This document shows, piece after piece, positions 5,954 through 10,736 of a stretch of DNA of 10,736 nucleotides. Under the pieces are notes generated by a model. That model did not search any database and had not been told where the DNA came from. It was given only the letters and a program-made list of their open reading frames with translations. Numbering within the stretch: position 1 is the stretch's first letter; each line of letters opens with the position of its first letter. The position numbers and the translations under genes were made by a program. Source of the DNA: an uncultured bacterium (GTDB taxonomy: Bacteria > Bacteroidota > Bacteroidia > Chitinophagales > CAIODY01); the NCBI GenBank assembly GCA_903871715.1, contig CAIQHW010000434.1, forward strand, positions 1-10,736. Reading direction: 5' to 3'.

Positions 5954-6682
5954 ATGAAATTAGCAGGCAATAAAATATTAATCACAGGTGGCGCAACAGG
6001 TATAGGTTTGGGCTTAACTGAAAGATTTATTAAGGAAGGCAACACCGTAATCATTTGCGGCAGAAGAATAGAAGCTTTGCAAGAAGCCAAAGCAAAATTT
6101 CCAACCTTAATCATCAAACAATGTGATGTAGCAAATGAAGAAGAACGCAAAGCATTACATCAATGGATTGCCAGCGAACATGCTGACTTAAATGTGTTGG
6201 TGAATAATGCAGGCATCCAAAACTGGATGAAGATTGATGATGCTGATTTTTTTGAAAAAACAAAACAAGAAATTGCTATTAATGTGGAAGCGCCTTTACA
6301 TCTTACTTCCTTGTTCATCAACTTACCCAACTTAAATACTTTGATGAATGTTACTTCAGGTTTGTCATTTGTGCCATTAACCAAAACACCTGTGTATGGC
6401 GCAACAAAAGCATTCTTTCATTCCTTCACCTGGGCAATGCAAAGTTTGTTGAAAGCAAAAAATATTGAAGTGATTGAAATTATTCCACCAGCATTAAATA
6501 CAGATTTGGGTGGCAAAGGTTTGCATGATTATGCACCGCCTGTGAGTGATTTCATTGCATCTATTTTCAATCAATTACAAGAAGGAAAAACAAAACTCAC
6601 ATTTGGATTCAGCGAAGCAATGGCCAATGCCAGTCAGGCTGATTTGCAAACTGCTTATGAAAGAATGAATGGTGGAAATTAG
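5954..6682 (+). CDS. Short-chain dehydrogenase/reductase, DltE-like
   Basis: 242-residue classical SDR, a cytoplasmic NAD(P)(H)-dependent oxidoreductase. The cofactor loop is TGGATGIG (11-18). Arginines R37-R38 after the second strand favour NADP(H). D58 precedes V59 as in adenine-ring binding, and NNAG is at 84-87. The catalytic set is complete: N110, S135, Y148 and K152 (YGATK). The N-terminal pattern MKLAGNKILITGGATGIGLGL, the ICGRR segment, VLVNNAGIQ and the VIEIIPPALNTDLGG loop match the DltE-like group (COG3967). Despite the name, which comes from a D-alanylation operon in Firmicutes, the substrate is not known and no dlt genes are nearby. The C-terminal 50 residues are typical of the group. 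It is preceded by 65 bases without a recognisable promoter and converges on nth with only 9 bases between stop codons. Confidence 0.9.
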   Translation: MKLAGNKILITGGATGIGLGLTERFIKEGNTVIICGRRIEALQEAKAKFPTLIIKQCDVANEEERKALHQWIASEHADLNVLVNNAGIQNWMKIDDADFFEKTKQEIAINVEAPLHLTSLFINLPNLNTLMNVTSGLSFVPLTKTPVYGATKAFFHSFTWAMQSLLKAKNIEVIEIIPPALNTDLGGKGLHDYAPPVSDFIASIFNQLQEGKTKLTFGFSEAMANASQADLQTAYERMNGGN

Positions 6683-6691
6683 TTCTGTTGA

Positions 6692-7324
6692 TTATTTCAA
6701 GTTCATTTTAAAATAACAACACACTTTATTCATCGGGCATTCGGCACAATTCGGATTGGTTGGTCGGCAAATTTCTCTGCCTAAAAAAGAAATCGCCATG
6801 CCTGCGTCCCAATCTTTTTGAGGAAGAACTGCCATCAAATCTTTTTCAATTTTTTCGGGCTTTTCATTTTTCGTAATGCCTAATCGTTGTGCCACACGAA
6901 CCACATGCAAATCAACAATTATACCTTCGGGTTTTTCGCCAGCTTCACGGCGAATCACGTTGGCTGATTTTCTGCCGATGCCCGAAAGTGCTGTCAATCC
7001 TTCCATGGTGAGTGGAATATTTTTGTTGTCTTTGATTTGTTGAGCAATGCCCATCAACCATTTTGCTTTGTTGCCAAAGTTTCTCACCTTGCTGATAAAA
7101 GGAATCAAAGTTTCTTCTGTTGCTTTTGATAATGCTTTCATATCAGGAAAAGCAGCGAATAATTCAGGTGCAATTTTGTTGATATTTCTATCTGAATCTT
7201 GTGCTGAAAGCACCACTTTTACTAATAGTTCATACAAGTTGTTGTAAGTAAGCGGATGAGCCGTGGTTTTATATTTTTTCAACAATGGTTGAATTTCTTT
7301 TTCCCAGTTGATTTGATTGCTCAT
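6692..7324 (-). CDS. nth: Endonuclease III (DNA glycosylase/AP lyase)
   Basis: 210 residues, the usual length. The enzyme removes oxidised pyrimidines from DNA and cleaves the resulting abasic site in base-excision repair. The helix-hairpin-helix is LTALSGIGRKSANVI (110-124) with catalytic lysine K119. The catalytic aspartate is D138 in VDLHVVRV; leucine replaces the threonine of E. coli VDTHI, as I recall for a common subgroup. The iron-sulfur cluster loop is perfect: C186-x6-C193-x2-C196-x5-C202. LSAQDSD (39-45) is the substrate-flipping region, where E. coli has LSAQATD. There is no MutY-type C-terminal domain, so this is not an adenine glycosylase. The upstream TAATTTTC (plus strand 7331-7338) is a near match to a -7 box. 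The AT-rich hairpin at 7354-7384 separates it from the fibre gene on the same strand. Confidence 0.95.
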   Translation of the reverse strand: MSNQINWEKEIQPLLKKYKTTAHPLTYNNLYELLVKVVLSAQDSDRNINKIAPELFAAFPDMKALSKATEETLIPFISKVRNFGNKAKWLMGIAQQIKDNKNIPLTMEGLTALSGIGRKSANVIRREAGEKPEGIIVDLHVVRVAQRLGITKNEKPEKIEKDLMAVLPQKDWDAGMAISFLGREICRPTNPNCAECPMNKVCCYFKMNLK

Positions 7325-7353
7325 GATGATGAAAATTAAAATCGAAATTAGAG

Positions 7354-7384
7354 AAATAAATTGATTGCAGAAATCAATTTATTT
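7354..7384 (-). terminator. AT-rich 13-bp perfect hairpin at the end of the fibre gene
   Basis: AAATAAATTGATT (7354-7366) and AATCAATTTATTT (7372-7384) are exact reverse complements around a five-base loop. One arm contains part of the TAA stop codon (7385-7383) of the large minus-strand gene. Its position makes it a likely transcript end or mRNA 3'-stabilising structure between this gene and nth. It has only two G-C pairs in the stem and no long U-tract, so it is not a textbook terminator. Confidence 0.5.
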
Positions 7385-10300
7385 ATTGCACCCTCACCCA
7401 ATTTGTTCCATCCGAAGCCACAGTAATTCTGTTTGAACCAGACGTATTGCTTAATGAATTGGAGGTTGCAGCATTGGCAATGGTTACAGCAGGTGAAAGC
7501 GTAATACTGCCAGTGCCATTATTCACCAAAATATACATTCTACCACTGCAAGTGGAAGCCGATGGTAATGTCCAAGTGCAAGCTCCGCCTGTGTTTATAG
7601 CCATGTAATCGGTTGAAGATAGTGTTTGATTGGTGCCTGCATAATTATTAATAGCGGCTGCAATAGCACCATTTACATGCAACACAGAGGTTGGCGAAGA
7701 TGTGCCTATGCCCACATTGCCGCTTTGTTGATTGATAATAGAAGATGAAAAATTTGTAGTGGGTGCAGTTACTGTATTTACGGTGGATGAAGAAGTAAAC
7801 GCATCCGTATTTACACCTTCTTGTAGGATGGTAACATAAGCTGTGCCTGCTGTTGAGCCTGCTGTTCGTCTTATTCTTAATGAAGCAGTGCCGCCATTTA
7901 CCATCGCATCCAAAGCAAAATCATTACCGCTATAACTATCCGAATTGGACACAGGAGCAGCCACAGTCCAAGCCCCACCAGTTTGCGAATATTTTATTGC
8001 CAACAAATATTTTTTGGAAACAGAAAAACTGCTGGATGGTACAACAATAGAAACATCTAAAATGCCACCGCCATTGGTAAAGCCAAACGAACCTATATCC
8101 ACAGCGTCATTCACGGCTGTTGGCATGGTTCGAGTAAATGATTTTGTTCTTAAATTTCCTAATCGCATATCACCATTAATATCTAATTTCTCGGCTGGTG
8201 ATGAAACGCCAACGCCAACATTGCCGCCACTTGTAGCTCTCATCACTTCGGTGTTATTTGATTTTGTAACTACATCGACAGCATCGGTTGTGCCAATAAA
8301 ATTTGTGCCAGCAGTTAATCCACTATTTCCTGTTTGACTCCAATTTGTATTTGCTGCCGCAGGATTAGAGCTGGTAGTAGGCACTGTTACTGTATTTACG
8401 GTGGTTGATGCTGTAAATGCATCAGTTACTACACCTTCTTGTTTGATGGTTACATACGCAGTACCTGCTGTGCTGCCTGCTGTTCGGCGAATGCGCAACG
8501 AACATGTTCCACCATTTACATTGTAATCCATATCAAAATCATTACCCGAATAACTTCCTGTATTGCCTGTTGGTGTTACAATTACCCAAGCTCCGCCAGT
8601 TTGCGAAAATTTAATGGGCAAAGCATAATATTTTGAAACCGAAAAACTGCCACTTGGCACCACAATCGAAATATCTAAAAAACCGCCGCCATTAGTAAAA
8701 GCGAAAGAACCTATATCCACCGCATCGTTCACGGCAGTTGGCACAGTTCGAGTGAAACCATTGGTGCGAAAATTATTCAACTTTATATTTCCATTTACAT
8801 CCAACACTTCTGCTGGTGAGGTAACGCCAATGCCTACTTTACCACTGCTGGTAGCTCTCATTACTTCGGTATTATTTGATTTGGTAACCACATCCACTGC
8901 ATCAGTTGTTCCAATAAAATTATTGCCTGCGGTTAAGCCACTGTTGCCTGTTTGCGTCCAATTGCTGTTTGCTGCTGCTGTTGAAGTAGATGGAACACTA
9001 ACTGTGTTTACTGTTGTTGAAGCTGTAAACGCATCACTTACTACACCTTGATGATGAATGGTTACATAAGCTGTACCAGCCGTGTTGCCTGCTGTTCGGC
9101 GAATTCGTAACGTACAATTTGCGCCACTTACATTATAATCCATGTCAAAATCGTTGCCTGAGTAAGAACCAGTGTTGTTGCTAGGCGACACTAAAACCCA
9201 TGCACCGCTGGTTTGCGAATATTTTATAGGCAAGGCGTAATATTTCGAAACAGAAAAACCACCACTGGGTACTACAATAGAAATATCCAAATAACCACCG
9301 CCATTGGTAAATGTAAAAGTGCCAATATCTACAGCATCATTTACTGCGGTTGGCACAGTTCTGTTGAAACCATAAGTACGCAAATTGGTGGCTTTTATAT
9401 TTCCATTTACTTCCAATTTTTCGGCAGGCGATGTAGTGCCAATGCCAATATTTCCGCCACTTGTAGCTCTCATCACTTCAGTTGCATTTGTTTTGGTTAC
9501 AAAATCAGTGGCATCTGTGGTGCCAATAAAATTTGTACTTGCAGTTGAGCCACTGTTGCCTGTTTTACTCCATGCTGTGGCATTAATTGCTGGCGAAATA
9601 TCTAACGCTGTAGCAGCCACACCATTTACTGTTGAAGTTAAATTTGTACCACTTAAGCTTGTTGAATTAGAATTGACAATGTTCACTGTTGAGCCTGTAA
9701 TGCCATTTACTGTGGTTGTTAATGTATTGGCAGTTGATGCATTGCTAACTGAATTTACACCATTTGAAGCTGTTGATGTGGATGGTGCTGATACTGTATT
9801 TACAGTAGTTGAAGAAGTAAACACATCGCTCATCACACCTTGATGACGAAGCGTTACATAAGCCGTTCCAGCAGTGCTGCCTAATGTTCTTCTGATACGT
9901 AAAGAGCAAGTTCCGCCATTCACATTATAATCCATATCAAAATCGTTCCCCGAGTAAGAACCTGAGTTGTTGCTAGGTGTAACTGTTACCCAACTTCCAC
10001 CTGTTTGAGAATATTTAATTGGCAGCGCATAATATTTTGAAACAGAAAATCCTGATGAAGGCACCACAATTGAAATATCTAAAAATCCACCTCCATTGGT
10101 AAAGTTGAAAGAACCTATATCCACAGCGTCATTCACGTTCGATGGAACTGTTCTATTAAAACCATAACTGCGCCAATTCGTAGCTTTTATATTTCCATTC
10201 ACTTCCAATTTTTCAGCTGGCGAAGTGGTGCCAACACCAATGTTGCCGCCACTTGTAGCTCTCATTACTTCGGTGGCATTTGTTTTGGTAACAAAATCTG

Positions 10301-10682
10301 TGGCATCAGTGGTGCCAATAAAATTTGTTCCTGCTGCAGTGCCGCTGTTACCTGTTGATTGCCAAGCTTGTGTGCCACTTAAATATTTTACCCAATTGCT
10401 TCCATCAAAATAATAAAAGCCTGGCGATACAGCATTAGTTCCGCTTCCAGCTGTGGCAGTGTTGTATACCATTAATCCAGTTGCTGGCGAAGCTACTGGT
10501 GTGGTGGTATTATTTGTGGCTACCAATGCCACTCGTGGCGGTAAAAAACCTCGGTTGGCATCGCTCAATTCCAGCTTTGCCGAGGCATTAGGCGATGTGG
10601 TGCCGATGCCCACATTTTGTGCATTGATTTTGGAAAACGATAGCAATAAAATTATTGCCGCTAAAAAAACTTTCTGTTGCAT
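7383..10682 (-). CDS. Large exported modular fibre protein (tail-fibre-like)
   Basis: 1099 residues with a signal peptide (about 1-21, cleavage after KINA). Mature residues begin NVGIGTTSP, a motif shared by phage tail fibres and many Bacteroidota surface proteins, then a head with GFLPPRVAL...GLMVYNT...GFYYFDGSNWVKY (45-100). Four modules start at W107, W371, W575 and W781. Each has a TGNSG..AGTNFIGTTDA..VVTK.N.TEVMRATS segment, another VGIG/VGVG.SPAEKL..NG motif, and a beta-rich domain containing TAVNDAVDIGSF.FTNGGG, VSKYYALPIKYSQT, SGNDFDMDYNV and LRIRRTAGSTAGTAYVTI. Residues 306-370 are an additional TVNGITGS/TVNGVAAT segment. The tip (about 1010-1099) has cysteines 1035 and 1045 and ends TVASDGTNWVRVQ. 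There is no T9SS sorting domain, lipobox or catalytic motif. A role as surface or secreted fibre, perhaps trimeric and adhesive, is inference. No phage genes are adjacent. Confidence 0.85.
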   Translation of the reverse strand: MQQKVFLAAIILLLSFSKINAQNVGIGTTSPNASAKLELSDANRGFLPPRVALVATNNTTTPVASPATGLMVYNTATAGSGTNAVSPGFYYFDGSNWVKYLSGTQAWQSTGNSGTAAGTNFIGTTDATDFVTKTNATEVMRATSGGNIGVGTTSPAEKLEVNGNIKATNWRSYGFNRTVPSNVNDAVDIGSFNFTNGGGFLDISIVVPSSGFSVSKYYALPIKYSQTGGSWVTVTPSNNSGSYSGNDFDMDYNVNGGTCSLRIRRTLGSTAGTAYVTLRHQGVMSDVFTSSTTVNTVSAPSTSTASNGVNSVSNASTANTLTTTVNGITGSTVNIVNSNSTSLSGTNLTSTVNGVAATALDISPAINATAWSKTGNSGSTASTNFIGTTDATDFVTKTNATEVMRATSGGNIGIGTTSPAEKLEVNGNIKATNLRTYGFNRTVPTAVNDAVDIGTFTFTNGGGYLDISIVVPSGGFSVSKYYALPIKYSQTSGAWVLVSPSNNTGSYSGNDFDMDYNVSGANCTLRIRRTAGNTAGTAYVTIHHQGVVSDAFTASTTVNTVSVPSTSTAAANSNWTQTGNSGLTAGNNFIGTTDAVDVVTKSNNTEVMRATSSGKVGIGVTSPAEVLDVNGNIKLNNFRTNGFTRTVPTAVNDAVDIGSFAFTNGGGFLDISIVVPSGSFSVSKYYALPIKFSQTGGAWVIVTPTGNTGSYSGNDFDMDYNVNGGTCSLRIRRTAGSTAGTAYVTIKQEGVVTDAFTASTTVNTVTVPTTSSNPAAANTNWSQTGNSGLTAGTNFIGTTDAVDVVTKSNNTEVMRATSGGNVGVGVSSPAEKLDINGDMRLGNLRTKSFTRTMPTAVNDAVDIGSFGFTNGGGILDVSIVVPSSSFSVSKKYLLAIKYSQTGGAWTVAAPVSNSDSYSGNDFALDAMVNGGTASLRIRRTAGSTAGTAYVTILQEGVNTDAFTSSSTVNTVTAPTTNFSSSIINQQSGNVGIGTSSPTSVLHVNGAIAAAINNYAGTNQTLSSTDYMAINTGGACTWTLPSASTCSGRMYILVNNGTGSITLSPAVTIANAATSNSLSNTSGSNRITVASDGTNWVRVQ
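7755..10364 (-). repeat. Four tandem coding modules of about 615 bp
   Basis: Within the fibre gene the units lie, in protein order, at 10364-9768, 9572-8961, 8960-8343 and 8342-7755. Periods are 204 and 206 codons for the last two junctions. The first junction is longer because 65 codons (9767-9573) are inserted. DNA similarity is visible by eye, for example in recurring AGCTCTCATYACTTC stretches near 8234, 8855, 9464 and 10256. The units arose by tandem duplication and may recombine or collapse in assemblies. Confidence 0.85.
9573..9767 (-). other. Additional TVNG-type segment between fibre modules 1 and 2
   Basis: Sixty-five codons (residues 306-370) present only after module 1. They contain two related short motifs, TTTVNGITGSTVNIV and TSTVNGVAATALDI, and are rich in S, T, N and V. 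Such segments recur in other Bacteroidota fibre-like proteins as I remember them, and probably add length to a beta-rich stalk. Confidence 0.6.
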
Positions 10683-10736
10683 AACTATTTGAGGTTTTGC
10701 GATGAAACGAAATGTTGGTTTTTCATCTATGCAAAA

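Noticed and set aside
377..7324. A DNA-repair island formed by polA and nth
   Set aside because: The two genes are about 3.5 kb apart on opposite strands, with unrelated genes between them. There is no evidence of shared regulation.
7853..10692. Plus-strand open frames of 62-152 codons opposite the fibre gene, repeating with the module period
   Set aside because: They are antisense echoes of the repeated modules, which have few antisense stops. Their recurrence reflects DNA repetition, not independent genes.

Overview
The window looks like chromosomal DNA of a low-GC member of the Bacteroidota, most likely in or near the Chitinophagales. Three things support this. One protein carries a type IX secretion (T9SS) C-terminal sorting domain. 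TAnnTTTG-type -7 promoter elements lie just upstream of start codons that lack Shine-Dalgarno sequences. The surface-protein families are ones characteristic of this phylum. The genus cannot be read from the sequence alone.

Layout from left to right. At 1-298 (minus) is the 5' part of an exported thioredoxin-fold (redoxin/TlpA-like) protein that runs off the left edge. It is divergent from a complete DNA polymerase I gene, polA (377-3226, plus), with intact 5'-nuclease, proofreading exonuclease and polymerase motifs. Next is a tight plus-strand cluster (3371-4982): an unrecognised 61-residue acidic protein, a small secreted T9SS-sorted protein, and an exported protein with a C-terminal Lcl/DUF1566-type domain. 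After this comes a short GC-rich intergenic mosaic (about 5012-5200) with a strong hairpin and two imperfect copies of a roughly 30-40 nt repeat. It leads into a protein-kinase-like gene of the 'polyvalent protein kinase' type, whose N-terminal and C-terminal coding parts lie in different frames, so it is probably frameshifted. A DltE-like short-chain dehydrogenase (5954-6682, plus) then converges on an endonuclease III gene, nth (6692-7324, minus). The rest of the window (7383-10682, minus) is one 1099-residue exported protein. It is built of four tandem modules of about 205 residues and resembles phage tail-fibre or Bacteroidota cell-surface fibre proteins.

Functionally the window mixes housekeeping DNA repair (polA and nth both act in base-excision repair but are not co-transcribed) with envelope or secreted proteins of unknown target. 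I see no rRNA, tRNA, CRISPR array, transposase, integrase or recognisable defence system. The most unusual observations are two short heptamer-repeat tracts inside the polA coding sequence, the interrupted kinase-like gene next to the repeat mosaic, and the modular fibre protein whose last module has diverged. None of these amounts to a demonstrable new system from sequence alone.
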